Assembly: GCA_947073765.1 (NCBI GenBank)
Contig: CAMTMZ010000025.1
Location: forward strand, 1 to 41,985
Reading direction: 5' to 3'
Length of the DNA stretch: 41,985 nucleotides
DNA from: an uncultured Bacillota bacterium
Lineage (GTDB): Bacteria; Bacillota; Clostridia; Oscillospirales; Oscillospiraceae
In this document: positions 16,873 to 25,285 of the stretch, in pieces
How the letters are laid out: each line of letters begins with the position of its first letter
Numbering within the stretch: position 1 is the first letter of the stretch
The notes under the pieces: generated by a model
Seen by the model: only the letters and a program-made list of their open reading frames with translations
Database searches by the model: none
What the model was told of the DNA's origin: nothing
Translations under genes and position numbers: made by a program

Positions 16873-17795
16873 GCATACCCCTCCAACAGTTCCAAGAATC
16901 GGGCAGCGGCGGTGGGGAGATAGCTCTCCCGCGAGCGGACAGCCGTCGCGAAGAGCACCGCATGATACTCATCCGGAACGGCATAATAGTCGGCCTCTTC
17001 CCGAGTGGCGAACAGCGCGGCGTACCGGCTGGGGAGCATAGCCGCTCCCTGGCCCGCACATGCCACCCTGCGGGCCGTTTCAAAGCTGGTGGAGGTAAAC
17101 ATGATCTCCGGCGATATACCCGCCTGCTGGAACACCTGATCTGTCACCTTACGGATGCGCTGCCCTGCCGCCACGCAGGAAAAGGCCCGGTCCTTCAGGT
17201 GACGGGGATCCAGAACGGGCAGCCGCCCCGCTGCGCCGGGCGTCGCGAAGCTGCTGATGGGGTCACCCTTGGCCACAGCGATAATAAAAGGGTCTCGGTA
17301 CAGCAGATGGCAGCAGAAGCTTTGGGTCATTTGCTCTGTCTCCTCCTGTGTCAAGTTCATAACACCAAAATCCAGCTGCCGGGTGGAAAGCATCTCCAAA
17401 AGCCGGTTGGACGGCTCCTCCCACAGCTGCACCTCAACACCGGGATACCGCTTCCGATATTGGGGAAAGACCTCCGGCATCAGCTCCATGGACAAAAAGC
17501 GGGTCATGCCAATGAGCACTCTCCCCCGCCGCAGCTCCCCCATCTCCCCAAGCTGCTGTTCCAGATCACCATACATCCTTAAAATCTCCCGGGCAGTCTC
17601 ACAGTACCGCTCCCCCGCGTAGGTCAGGACCAGTCCACGGCTCTCCCGGCGGAACAGCGGCTGCCCCAGAGCCTGCTCAATTCCGGTCAGGCTGTGACTC
17701 AGGGCAGGCTGGGTGATATACAGCTTCTGCGCCGCGCGGGTCAGACTGCCCTCCTGGGCGATCGTTGTGATATACAGCAATTCCCGGTCTGTCAT
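16851..17795 (-). CDS. LysR-family regulator, likely controls the aconitase-family gene
   Basis: A 314-residue LysR-type regulator with the helix-turn-helix at about residues 15-40 (EGSLTRAAQKLYITQPALSHSLT) and the effector domain after about residue 85 (RGRVLIGMTRFLSMELMPEVF). I start it at ATG 17795 because AGGAAG lies upstream at a workable distance; GTG 17804 would sit directly on that ribosome site. The stop lies inside the convergent LysR gene by 22 bases. It faces the aconitase-family gene across a 125-base divergent region with a 9-bp palindrome, so it likely controls that gene and itself. Confidence 0.92.
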   Translation of the reverse strand: MTDRELLYITTIAQEGSLTRAAQKLYITQPALSHSLTGIEQALGQPLFRRESRGLVLTYAGERYCETAREILRMYGDLEQQLGEMGELRRGRVLIGMTRFLSMELMPEVFPQYRKRYPGVEVQLWEEPSNRLLEMLSTRQLDFGVMNLTQEETEQMTQSFCCHLLYRDPFIIAVAKGDPISSFATPGAAGRLPVLDPRHLKDRAFSCVAAGQRIRKVTDQVFQQAGISPEIMFTSTSFETARRVACAGQGAAMLPSRYAALFATREEADYYAVPDEYHAVLFATAVRSRESYLPTAAARFLELLEGYAQRPEEL

Positions 17796-17828
17796 TCCCT
17801 TCACTTCCTATAAATTTTTTTCATGGTA

Positions 17829-17860
17829 ATAATATAATTTTTAACAGTTGTTTATATTAT
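17829..17860. promoter_or_regulatory. Palindromic LysR-type binding site
   Basis: ATAATATAA (17829-17837) and TTATATTAT (17852-17860) are exact inverted repeats with a 14-base centre. The site overlaps the -35 box of the aconitase-family promoter and lies about 35 bases from the divergent LysR start, a typical position for such regulators. Confidence 0.55.
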
Positions 17861-17876
17861 GGCCTTTTGGTATGCT
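17848..17876 (+). promoter_or_regulatory. Promoter of the aconitase-family gene
   Basis: TTGTTT (17848-17853) and TATGCT (17871-17876) are separated by 17 bases. The predicted start near 17883 leaves a leader of about 38 bases to the ATG, with AGAAAGGA as ribosome site. Confidence 0.5.
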
Positions 17877-17920
17877 AAAGTCAACAGGAAACCAAAACAT
17901 GCCAGAAAGGACGGACTTAT

Positions 17921-20191
17921 ATGATTAAGCTGTACGAAACGGGCGTCTACCTGCTGAACGGGAGAGAGCTGGTTCCGGAGGAGGAGTACGCCGCCCGCAC
18001 AGATCTTCAGCCCGACCCTCAAAGGCTGCGCCAGGGAACCATTGCTTACAATATCCTGAACAGCCACAACACTTCAGGGGATATGGACCATCTCCGGCTG
18101 CGGTTTGATTCTCTAACCAGTCACGACATCACCTATGTTGGAATCATCCAAACCGCCCGGGCCTCCGGTATGACTGAGTTCCCCATTCCCTATGTGCTGA
18201 CCAACTGCCACAACTCCCTGTGCGCCGTGGGCGGCACCATCAACGAGGATGACCACAAATTCGCCCTATCCGCTGCTCACAAGTACGGCGGGATCTATGT
18301 GCCCGCCAATCTGGCTAACATCCACAGCTACAACCGGGAAATGATGGCCGGCTGCGGCCGGATGATCCTGGGCTCCGACTCCCACACCCGCTACGGCGCG
18401 CTGGGGACCATGGCTGTAGGGGAGGGCGGCGGCGAGCTGGCCAAGCAGCTGCTGGGGCGTACTTATGACTTTGCCCGTCCCCAGGTAATAGCTGTCTACC
18501 TCACCGGCGCCCCCAGGCCCGGCATCGGCCCTCAAGATGTGGCGCTGTCCATCATCGGCGCGGTATATCAAAACGGATATGTAAAAAATAAGGTGATGGA
18601 GTTCGTGGGCCCTGGCATTGGGAAGCTGTCCGCCGAATACCGCAACGCCATCGACGTGATGACCACCGAAACCACCTGCTGGTCCTCCATCTGGGTGACA
18701 GATCAGGAGACCAAACGGTATTTTGATCTCCACGGCCGGCCCGGTGATTATCGGGAGCTGAGGCCTGCCGATACCGCTTATTACGACGGCTGTGTATACG
18801 TGGACCTCTCCACGGTGGAGTGTACCATCGCTATGCCCATGCATCCCTCCAATATCTATACCATCCATGAGCTTCAGGACAACGCTCAGGACATCCTCCA
18901 CCTGGTTCAGGAGGAGGCCAACCGTCAAATCAAGGGCGCAAAGATGGAACTGAACAGTAAGTACCGGGATGGGGCAGTCTGGGTGGAGCAGGGAGAAATT
19001 GCCGGCTGCGCCGGAGGCACCTACGACAGCCTGTGCGCCGCCGCCGACATCCTGCGGGGCCGCTCCTGTGGCAGCGGATCCTTTACTCTCAGCATTTACC
19101 CCGGCTCCATGCCTGCCAATCTGGAGCTGATCCGCAGCGGCCGTGCCGCCGACCTGCTGGCCGCCGGAGCTGTTCTGCGGGAGTGCTTCTGCGGGCCCTG
19201 CTTCGGCGCTGGCGACTGCCCCGCCAACGGTGAACTCTCTATCCGCCACACTACCCGGAACTTTCCCAACCGGGAGGGCTCCAAGCCCGGCGAGGGCCAG
19301 ATGAGCGCGGTAGCGCTGATGGATACCCGGTCCATCGCCGCCACCGCCGCCAATGGGGGCCGTCTTACCGCCGCCACTGACGTGGAAGTGGAGTACACCG
19401 ATCCAAACTACCACTTTGACCCAGGCATCTATGAGAAGCGGGTCTATTCCGGCTGGGGCCGTCCCGAACCGGACCACCCGCTGAGGTTTGGCCCCAACAT
19501 CAAGGACTGGCCCCGGTTCCCCGCCCTGACGGAGGATCTTCTGGTCAAGATCTGTTCCTATATCACCGATCCCGTTACCACCACCGATGAGTTGATTCCT
19601 TCTGGAGAGACCTCCAGCTACCGCTCCAACCCGGAGCGGCTCAGCGAGTTCGCCCTGTCCCGCCGGGATCCTGAGTATGTGGGCCGCAGCAAAGCCGTGC
19701 GCCAGATGGAACAGGACCGGGAGGCCGGCTCCCCCCTGTCCGGGGAGCTTGCCGCTGTCGCCGCCGCCCTGGAGAAAGCCGGTGTGCCCTGCGACCTGGC
19801 CCATACGGAGATCGGCTCTGCCATCTTTGCCAATATGCCCGGCGACGGTTCCGCCCGGGAACAGGCCGCCTCCTGCCAGCGGGTGGTGGGGGCTGCCGCT
19901 AACTTCGCAAGGCAGTACGCCACCAAACGCTACCGCTCCAACTGCATCAACTGGGGAATGGTCCCCTTCCTGGTAGAGGATCCCTCCGTATTTTCCCTGG
20001 ACGACTACATCTTCGTGCCCGGTATCCGAGAAAAAATTATGAAAAATGAGGCCGTCATTCAGGCTTACGCCGTGAGCGCCGGCGGCAGGGTAACCCCCTT
20101 TCCCATCTCCACCGGGCCGCTCACCGGACCGGAGCGGGAAATTATCGCCAGCGGCTGTTTGATCAACTACTACCGCAGCAGCGAAACGTGA
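17921..20191 (+). CDS. Aconitase-family hydratase (4Fe-4S)
   Basis: A 756-residue member of the aconitase superfamily, close in style to the E. coli YbhJ type rather than to classical AcnA. The three iron-sulfur cysteines are visible: Cys363 (AGCAGG), Cys424 and Cys427 (CFCGPCFG). Other active-site features are GSDSHT at 151-156, the RNF-x2-R motif at 446-451, and the swivel-domain GSAREQ at 643-648 (Ser644 and Arg646 matching the catalytic Ser and substrate-binding Arg of aconitase). The fold is therefore complete. Likely reaction: reversible hydration among citrate, aconitate and isocitrate, or a close relative. It lies amid citrate transport and lyase genes, so it may feed other tricarboxylates into the lyase. 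A terminator follows at 20203. Confidence 0.9.
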   Translation: MIKLYETGVYLLNGRELVPEEEYAARTDLQPDPQRLRQGTIAYNILNSHNTSGDMDHLRLRFDSLTSHDITYVGIIQTARASGMTEFPIPYVLTNCHNSLCAVGGTINEDDHKFALSAAHKYGGIYVPANLANIHSYNREMMAGCGRMILGSDSHTRYGALGTMAVGEGGGELAKQLLGRTYDFARPQVIAVYLTGAPRPGIGPQDVALSIIGAVYQNGYVKNKVMEFVGPGIGKLSAEYRNAIDVMTTETTCWSSIWVTDQETKRYFDLHGRPGDYRELRPADTAYYDGCVYVDLSTVECTIAMPMHPSNIYTIHELQDNAQDILHLVQEEANRQIKGAKMELNSKYRDGAVWVEQGEIAGCAGGTYDSLCAAADILRGRSCGSGSFTLSIYPGSMPANLELIRSGRAADLLAAGAVLRECFCGPCFGAGDCPANGELSIRHTTRNFPNREGSKPGEGQMSAVALMDTRSIAATAANGGRLTAATDVEVEYTDPNYHFDPGIYEKRVYSGWGRPEPDHPLRFGPNIKDWPRFPALTEDLLVKICSYITDPVTTTDELIPSGETSSYRSNPERLSEFALSRRDPEYVGRSKAVRQMEQDREAGSPLSGELAAVAAALEKAGVPCDLAHTEIGSAIFANMPGDGSAREQAASCQRVVGAAANFARQYATKRYRSNCINWGMVPFLVEDPSVFSLDDYIFVPGIREKIMKNEAVIQAYAVSAGGRVTPFPISTGPLTGPEREIIASGCLINYYRSSET

Positions 20192-20202
20192 CATAAACTT
20201 CA

Positions 20203-20241
20203 AACCTCTCCATGCCGCCTGATCCGCGGCACGGGGAGGTT
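20203..20241. terminator. Bidirectional terminator between the aconitase-family gene and citXG
   Basis: A 16-bp stem (20203-20218 with 20226-20241, one mismatch and one G-U pair) around a seven-base loop, in the 64-base gap between convergent genes. It is followed by ATTTTGTT on the plus strand. Confidence 0.75.
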
Positions 20242-20255
20242 ATTTTGTTCCATAT

Positions 20256-21617
20256 TCAGACTGTTGTCTCCCAGCTGCGCAAGAAAAATGCGGCGGCCAG
20301 CAGATCAGCGCAGCCGCCCGGCGAGAGGTTCTCATGGATAAATTTCTGATCCAGTTCCACAATTTCCTCCATTGCCGGCAGGGGAGAGCGCTTCAACAGC
20401 GCTTCGCACCATGCCGCCGCCGTCTTTGCCCGCTCCGCGCCTCCCCGTGAAACCATATTGGTATCCGCCCCCAGCGCAATCAGGCGGAGCAGAGCAATCG
20501 CTCCTGCGTCGTTGTGGCTGCGTCCGGCCTGCAGGGCCTGTTTCAGGGCGGGAAGCGCCGTCTGGGATACACTGGGGAAACCCTGGGCCGCCTCTCCTCT
20601 GACCCCGGTAATCCCTTGTTCCAGGTAGAGCTTCTGCCCCGCTGTGCGGGCAGGTTTGTGGCGCAAGGCAGCAAAATCGGCGGATACGGCATCGGACGCT
20701 ATTGCGGCGCACTCCGCCAAAATGGTCTCCGGGTTTCGGCAAGGGGAGACCGGGTTCCACAGCCGGCCCACAGCCCCGCAGATAATTCCCAGGGTAAAGA
20801 TAGCTCCCTTATGGGTGTTCGATCCTCCGGTGGCGGCAAACATGGTGCGCTCCGCAGCCTGCCCCGCCTGTCTCAGGGCTTGAAAAGTATCCGCCGGGGA
20901 GTTTTGGGCCGTCTCCTGCCCGATCCTGACGCATCTGTCCCAGTAAGGGGCCAGAGCGGCGGCGCTGGCGGCGAAGGTAAAGATGTCCATATCCCGATGG
21001 CTTCCGTTGTTGGACCGATCCACTAAGCCCGGCTTGGGAGTGGTACAAACCTCGTCCAACAGGGCCCGGGTTACCAACGCGGCGGCCTTTTCCCGGTCAG
21101 CACCGGCGAAGTGCTCCTCTATGATGCGGCGGGTGGTCCTCTGCAGCTCCTCTACCGTGTGGACCCGGCGAGAGGCACAGCCCCCTCCCGGCGCTCCGCA
21201 GACAATGCAGCTCCGGGGGCCTCCCCCCACCTCCTCCCGGACCAGCTTGCGGCCGTCAGCGGCGAGGACGTCCATATCAAAAAGCCTGCCAAGAGCTGAG
21301 CTGTCTTCTATGGAGACACACACCGACTTAATCTCCCAGGCGTCTCCGCTCACGGCATAGAAGGCCTCACAGCCGGTGGGGGACTGCCATTCCAACCGGT
21401 CCAGAACAGACAGCCTGGCCGCCGTCAGACCAGTCCGCAGCTGCTCCTGGCCTGCCCGGAATGCCCGGCGGATCAGCGGAGAGTCCTTCACCGGCCCGGC
21501 GATGTTCATGGTGAAAGAGATCACTGGCACCCCATATTTGTTTCGCAGGGTGTCCTGCTGCCCCACCCGGGCCTCCCGGGCCTGCAGCACCTCCATTAAG
21601 CTGACCTCACGCTCCAT
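20256..21617 (-). CDS. citXG: CitX-CitG fusion: citrate lyase holo-ACP synthase and prosthetic-group synthase
   Basis: A 453-residue fusion of the two enzymes that make the citrate lyase cofactor. Residues 1 to about 160 are CitX, which attaches the phosphoribosyl-dephospho-CoA group to CitD; visible are the nucleotidyltransferase motif GRLFDMDVL (110-118) and the cysteine-rich CIVCGAPGGGCASRRVH. Residues about 175-453 are CitG, which makes the triphosphoribosyl-dephospho-CoA from ATP and dephospho-CoA; the signature EVCTTPKPGLVDRSNNGSH is at 189-207, and ATGGSNTHKGAIFTLG follows later. CitX-CitG fusions occur in other bacteria. The ribosome site is GAGGAGG. It follows citC by 12 bases and completes the lyase maturation set. 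Confidence 0.95.
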   Translation of the reverse strand: MEREVSLMEVLQAREARVGQQDTLRNKYGVPVISFTMNIAGPVKDSPLIRRAFRAGQEQLRTGLTAARLSVLDRLEWQSPTGCEAFYAVSGDAWEIKSVCVSIEDSSALGRLFDMDVLAADGRKLVREEVGGGPRSCIVCGAPGGGCASRRVHTVEELQRTTRRIIEEHFAGADREKAAALVTRALLDEVCTTPKPGLVDRSNNGSHRDMDIFTFAASAAALAPYWDRCVRIGQETAQNSPADTFQALRQAGQAAERTMFAATGGSNTHKGAIFTLGIICGAVGRLWNPVSPCRNPETILAECAAIASDAVSADFAALRHKPARTAGQKLYLEQGITGVRGEAAQGFPSVSQTALPALKQALQAGRSHNDAGAIALLRLIALGADTNMVSRGGAERAKTAAAWCEALLKRSPLPAMEEIVELDQKFIHENLSPGGCADLLAAAFFLRSWETTV

Positions 21618-21629
21618 AGAGTTTCCTCC

Positions 21630-22670
21630 TCAATCATGGATTACATCCTGCATCCTCTGAATTGCGTTGATAACCGGCTCAGCCTCCGGAGCGTTGAAAT
21701 AGCGCCAGGTAGACTCCGGAACCAGAGAGCGGATATCTTCCAGCCGCCCGTCATGGATGGCCTGACGGACTGTGCTGGCGCTCACCGGAAAGCCGTCCCG
21801 CTCCAGCCGCGGAATCACCTGGCAATCAATGCCAAGCTCAGGCAGGCGGCGTACCATCTCCTGGTTGTATAGCGCGGTGACATGACTGGTTTTCTCCTCC
21901 CCCACATACCGGCGGGTGACGCCCAGGCGTGGAGCGATTTTCCCAAAGATCTCCAGATCCAAAGCGGCATGGGTCTGGATAATGGTGTCCTCATCCTTCA
22001 GAAAATAGCTTGGAAAGGTCGCTCCGCTGATGATATAAGGCCCCGAGTCGTGACAGATCACGTTGGGCAGATGAGCGACCCCCTCCCGGACCAGCCTGCG
22101 GCGGACGAGGAAGGGAATGGGGCCCGCCTCCTCACTGAGGATAAACAGGTGGAGCGTGTCGTTTTCCGACGCCGCCCGCTCCACAAGGTGGAGATGTCCC
22201 AGGGTGAATGGGTTGGCATTCATCACGATGGCAGCGGACCGGCCCTCACGCCGGGACTGCTCCAGGACTGCACAGTAGCGGTCAAACCCATGACGGCGGT
22301 TTTCCATAAAAACGAGACGGCCCTCTACACGGGCAACCTCATAGAAACCCAGGTCACCAAAAAACTCAGCGCTCTGAGGCTTGGTATAGAGAAACAGATG
22401 GGAGTTTCCCCTCTGGACCTGAATAGCAACCAGATGGCTCACCACCCGATTGAGCAGCCCCTCGCCCTGACGTCCCCGGTCTACGGCCAAACAGCGAATC
22501 GTGCTGCCAAAGCAGCTCCCTGTGGCCACCAGCTTCCAGTCCTCATCAAAGAGGCCGCAAGTGTAGTCCAGATTTCCATCTCTTTGAATACCCTCTTGTT
22601 CCAAAAGAGCGTCTACTTGTTTTTGTGCTCGTGTATCGCTGGCGGAAATGGAGGTCAATATATCATCCAT
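21630..22670 (-). CDS. citC: [Citrate lyase] acetate ligase
   Basis: A 346-residue CitC that activates citrate lyase by acetylating the CitD prosthetic thiol with acetate and ATP (EC 6.2.1.22). The N-terminal 130 residues form a GNAT-like acetyltransferase domain (ATGSCFGSTIRCLAVDRGRQGEGL, about 49-72). From about residue 145 the nucleotidyltransferase domain begins with IVMNANPFTLGHLHLVERA, whose GHLH (158-161) is the adenylylating motif, and the later SASTVRQAI is the partner motif. Length and domain order match CitC. The ATG has GAGGTGA just upstream. It precedes citXG directly and lies 108 bases after the AraC-type gene. Confidence 0.96.
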   Translation of the reverse strand: MDDILTSISASDTRAQKQVDALLEQEGIQRDGNLDYTCGLFDEDWKLVATGSCFGSTIRCLAVDRGRQGEGLLNRVVSHLVAIQVQRGNSHLFLYTKPQSAEFFGDLGFYEVARVEGRLVFMENRRHGFDRYCAVLEQSRREGRSAAIVMNANPFTLGHLHLVERAASENDTLHLFILSEEAGPIPFLVRRRLVREGVAHLPNVICHDSGPYIISGATFPSYFLKDEDTIIQTHAALDLEIFGKIAPRLGVTRRYVGEEKTSHVTALYNQEMVRRLPELGIDCQVIPRLERDGFPVSASTVRQAIHDGRLEDIRSLVPESTWRYFNAPEAEPVINAIQRMQDVIHD

Positions 22671-22710
22671 AAAATCACCTCATGGCTTCAGCATAACAAA
22701 GTTTTCCCAT

Positions 22711-22759
22711 TCAAAAAAGTCCCTGCCCCGCTCTGTGGAACAACGCAGGCCGGCGGGGC
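22711..22759 (-). terminator. Possible terminator/attenuator between the AraC-type gene and citC
   Basis: On the minus strand GCCCCGC and GCGGGGC (22753-22759 with 22725-22731) form a 7-bp GC stem with a 21-base loop, followed a few bases on by TTTTTT (22713-22718). It would separate the AraC-type gene from citC or make citC expression conditional. No good promoter for citC was found in the remaining bases. Confidence 0.5.
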
Positions 22760-22778
22760 GGCGTGAGCCCCCACACCT

Positions 22779-23672
22779 TTATTCCAGTTTCCTGTATTCA
22801 CTGGGCGTACATCCTTTCAGCTCCCGGAATGTTTTGGCGAAATAGCTCATCTCCTGGAAGCCGCACTCTGCCCCAATGTCTGAAATCTTCCGATTGGTAG
22901 ATGCCAGCAGCTCCGCCGCTTTCTGGACGCGCAGCTGCTTAACATATTGAATGGGCGTACTGCCAATCATACCGCGAAAACACCGCAGGCACTCGTTTTC
23001 ACTGAGGTTGACGCTCTCCGCAATTTTGGCAAGCGTCAGCTCCCCGTCATAGTGTTCCTGGATATATTGGAGCATAATCTTGATACGCTTCCCGTCTCGC
23101 AGCGTTTTCTCTGAGGGCCTTTTTTCTGCCTTGGGGCAATTCTTTGTTAGAAGGAAAACGAGCCGGGAAAGCCATTCCCGCACCTCAAACTCAAAGCCCT
23201 CCATTTCGGATACACAGGATTGCCAGGCTGCTTTGATCGCTTTTGCCGCTGCTTCCTCCCATTCCCGCGCCTTTGACAAATGGACACAGGGCCGGCATGG
23301 GTCTGAAATCAGAGGCTCCAGATACTTCTGCCACAGGATGCTGTCCACGCTTCCTCCCACCAGCCGGTGATGGAATACAACGGATTGCAGATAGCAGGGT
23401 TCCCTTCCCCCACTCCACACCCCGTGCAGGACTCCAGTGTTGACAAAGAACCCCTCTCCCTGCCTTACCACATAATCTGTTCCATTGACCGAGACACGGG
23501 CACTTCCGGTTTCAATCACCAAAACCTCCAGCTCATCATGCCAGTGCCACGGCACACCCGCTTCACTGATGTTGTCGTGATAGCAGGCCACAGGGAACAG
23601 GGCTGTACCGTGTTCAACCAGTTCTCGTCCCTGCTGGTCGGTGGAAACGGGCCCGCACACGCTCAAGGCCAT
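22779..23672 (-). CDS. AraC-family regulator with N-terminal cupin domain
   Basis: A 297-residue regulator. The N-terminal cupin begins about residue 30 with SEAGVPWHWHDELEVLVIETGSARVSVNG, the metal or sugar-binding His-rich pattern, and continues with GEGFFVNTGVLHGV. The C-terminal 100 residues carry two helix-turn-helix units: LAKIAESVNLSENECLRCFRGMIGSTPIQYVKQLRVQKAAELL, then ISDIGAECGFQEMSYFAKTFRELKGCTPSEYRK, ending in the standard PSEYRK. The ribosome site is AGGAGGTAAG. It is divergent from the MFS gene across 107 bases and probably controls it. Being upstream of citC on the same strand, it could also affect citC-citXG. The ligand is unknown; sugars are common for this type. Confidence 0.92.
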   Translation of the reverse strand: MALSVCGPVSTDQQGRELVEHGTALFPVACYHDNISEAGVPWHWHDELEVLVIETGSARVSVNGTDYVVRQGEGFFVNTGVLHGVWSGGREPCYLQSVVFHHRLVGGSVDSILWQKYLEPLISDPCRPCVHLSKAREWEEAAAKAIKAAWQSCVSEMEGFEFEVREWLSRLVFLLTKNCPKAEKRPSEKTLRDGKRIKIMLQYIQEHYDGELTLAKIAESVNLSENECLRCFRGMIGSTPIQYVKQLRVQKAAELLASTNRKISDIGAECGFQEMSYFAKTFRELKGCTPSEYRKLE

Positions 23673-23779
23673 AGCCGCTTACCTCCTGGTGATTTTGTCG
23701 CATTAATTTGTGGATTTCTTTCTAACACATTTGTTTCTTTAATGGTATTATCATATCAGAAACCAAGGAGGGATGCAAG

Positions 23780-24943
23780 ATGCTTCACTTACTTCTGGCC
23801 GTCATTTATATCTCTTTTATCAGCTTGGGCCTGCCTGACGCCCTGCTGGGGTCGGCATGGCCGTCTATGTACGGTGAATTTGGCGTTCCCGTTTCCTATG
23901 CAGGGGGCATCTCCATGATTATCGCAGTGGGAACGGTCATCTCCAGCCTGCTAAGCGACCGGCTTACCCGCAAGCTGGGGGCTGGAAAAGTAACGGCCAT
24001 CAGCGTGGGCATGACAGCCGCGGCAATCTTCGGATTTTCCATCAGCCACTCCTTTGAGATGTTGTGCCTGTGGGCAGTTCCCTACGGCCTGGGAGCGGGC
24101 AGTGTGGACGCCGCGCTGAACAACTATGTGGCGCTCCACTTTGCCAGCCGGCACATGAGTTGGCTCCATTGTATGTGGGGCGTCGGGGCCTCCCTGGGAC
24201 CATATATCATGGGCCATGCCCTCATGGTTGGAGGGGGCTGGAACATGGGCTACCGCTATATTGCCCTGCTGCAAGTAGTGCTGACAGTGGTCTTGCTGCT
24301 GAGTCTCCCGCTCTGGAAAGCTCCAACGGACAACAAAGCGGATGCAGAACCGGCCCCCGCAATGACCTTAGCCCAAATCCTCCGTATCCCCGGGGCAAAA
24401 GCGGTTATGGTCACATTCTTTTGCTACTGCGCCGCAGAGCAGACCGCGGGCCTGTGGGCCAGCAGTTATCTGGTTCTGCAAAAGGAGGTTTCCACACAGA
24501 CAGCGGCCAGCTTTGCCGGCCTGTTCTTTATTGGTATCACGGTTGGCCGGGCGCTGAGCGGCTTTTTGACCATGAAGCTGAACGATACACAGATGGTCCG
24601 GCTGGGACAGGGAATCATTGCGGTCGGAATTGCCGCCTTCCTGCTTCCATTGGGGGAATATGCCGCCCTTGTGGGGTTAATTCTAATCGGCCTTGGCTGT
24701 GCCCCTATTTACCCCTGCATCATCCACGCCACCCCCGACCACTTTGGTGCGGATAAGTCCCAGGCGATTATCGGGGTTCAAATGGCCAGCGCCTATGTGG
24801 GTACCTGTTTGATGCCGCCCCTGTTCGGCCTGATTGCCAACCATATCACGGTGTCCCTGTTCCCCTTTTATCTGCTGGCAATATTGATCCTGATGATATT
24901 GATGCATGAGTCGCTGCTGAAACACAGCGGGAAAGGAGTTTAA
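23780..24943 (+). CDS. MFS transporter
   Basis: A 387-residue major facilitator protein with 12 predicted helices. The start MLHLLLAVIYISFISLGLPDALLG is TM1, and the family's loop 2-3 motif appears as SDRLTRKLGAGK (about residues 58-69). SWLHCMWGVGASLGP marks TM5. The relation seems closest to sugar or small-metabolite MFS proteins of Firmicutes, but no substrate residue pattern is decisive. The ATG at 23780 has AAGGAGGG upstream. It is divergent from the AraC-type cupin regulator, which likely governs it, and is followed after one base by a small gene. Confidence 0.9.
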   Translation: MLHLLLAVIYISFISLGLPDALLGSAWPSMYGEFGVPVSYAGGISMIIAVGTVISSLLSDRLTRKLGAGKVTAISVGMTAAAIFGFSISHSFEMLCLWAVPYGLGAGSVDAALNNYVALHFASRHMSWLHCMWGVGASLGPYIMGHALMVGGGWNMGYRYIALLQVVLTVVLLLSLPLWKAPTDNKADAEPAPAMTLAQILRIPGAKAVMVTFFCYCAAEQTAGLWASSYLVLQKEVSTQTAASFAGLFFIGITVGRALSGFLTMKLNDTQMVRLGQGIIAVGIAAFLLPLGEYAALVGLILIGLGCAPIYPCIIHATPDHFGADKSQAIIGVQMASAYVGTCLMPPLFGLIANHITVSLFPFYLLAILILMILMHESLLKHSGKGV

Positions 24944-24944
24944 C

Positions 24945-25187
24945 ATGCTTACCTTCTTTTTGATTCCTGATACAAAGCGGTTTTTAACGCTGGTGAACAA
25001 GAGCTGCGGCGATGTTCTGTTGAATCTACCGGATGGAACCCAATGCAGTCTAAAGAGGGACCACACCGCCAGGCAGATGCTTCGCGCCATGCGGCCCGGG
25101 CAGAATGGCATCTCCATCAGCATTTCCAATCCCGGCGACGCCCCTACATTTCTACGCTATATGATGGAGGCGGCTCTATTAAAGTGA
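24945..25187 (+). CDS. Small protein of unknown function downstream of the MFS gene
   Basis: An 80-residue protein starting one base after the MFS stop, so the two are co-translated. It reads MLTFFLIPDTKRFLTLVNKSC, then GDVLLNLPDGTQCSLKRD, then ISISISNPGDAPTFLRYMMEAA. It is compact with alternating beta and helix patterns and no membrane segment or signal. I believe small proteins of this look are common in gut Clostridia, but I cannot name a family or a function. It is probably real because of its coupling, ribosome site GAAAGGAG, and sensible composition. Confidence 0.7.
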   Translation: MLTFFLIPDTKRFLTLVNKSCGDVLLNLPDGTQCSLKRDHTARQMLRAMRPGQNGISISISNPGDAPTFLRYMMEAALLK

Positions 25188-25285
25188 TCAGGAGTTTCCA
25201 GACGACAGCCGGACAAATGATTATGAAACTGTGATACCATTTCTCTTCCAATTGCCGGAGAATACAGAGCTATGCCGGAGCCCGC

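Noticed and set aside
18266-20203. Minus-strand frame of 645 codons opposite the aconitase-family gene
   Set aside because: Antisense shadow; the sense strand carries all conserved aconitase motifs.
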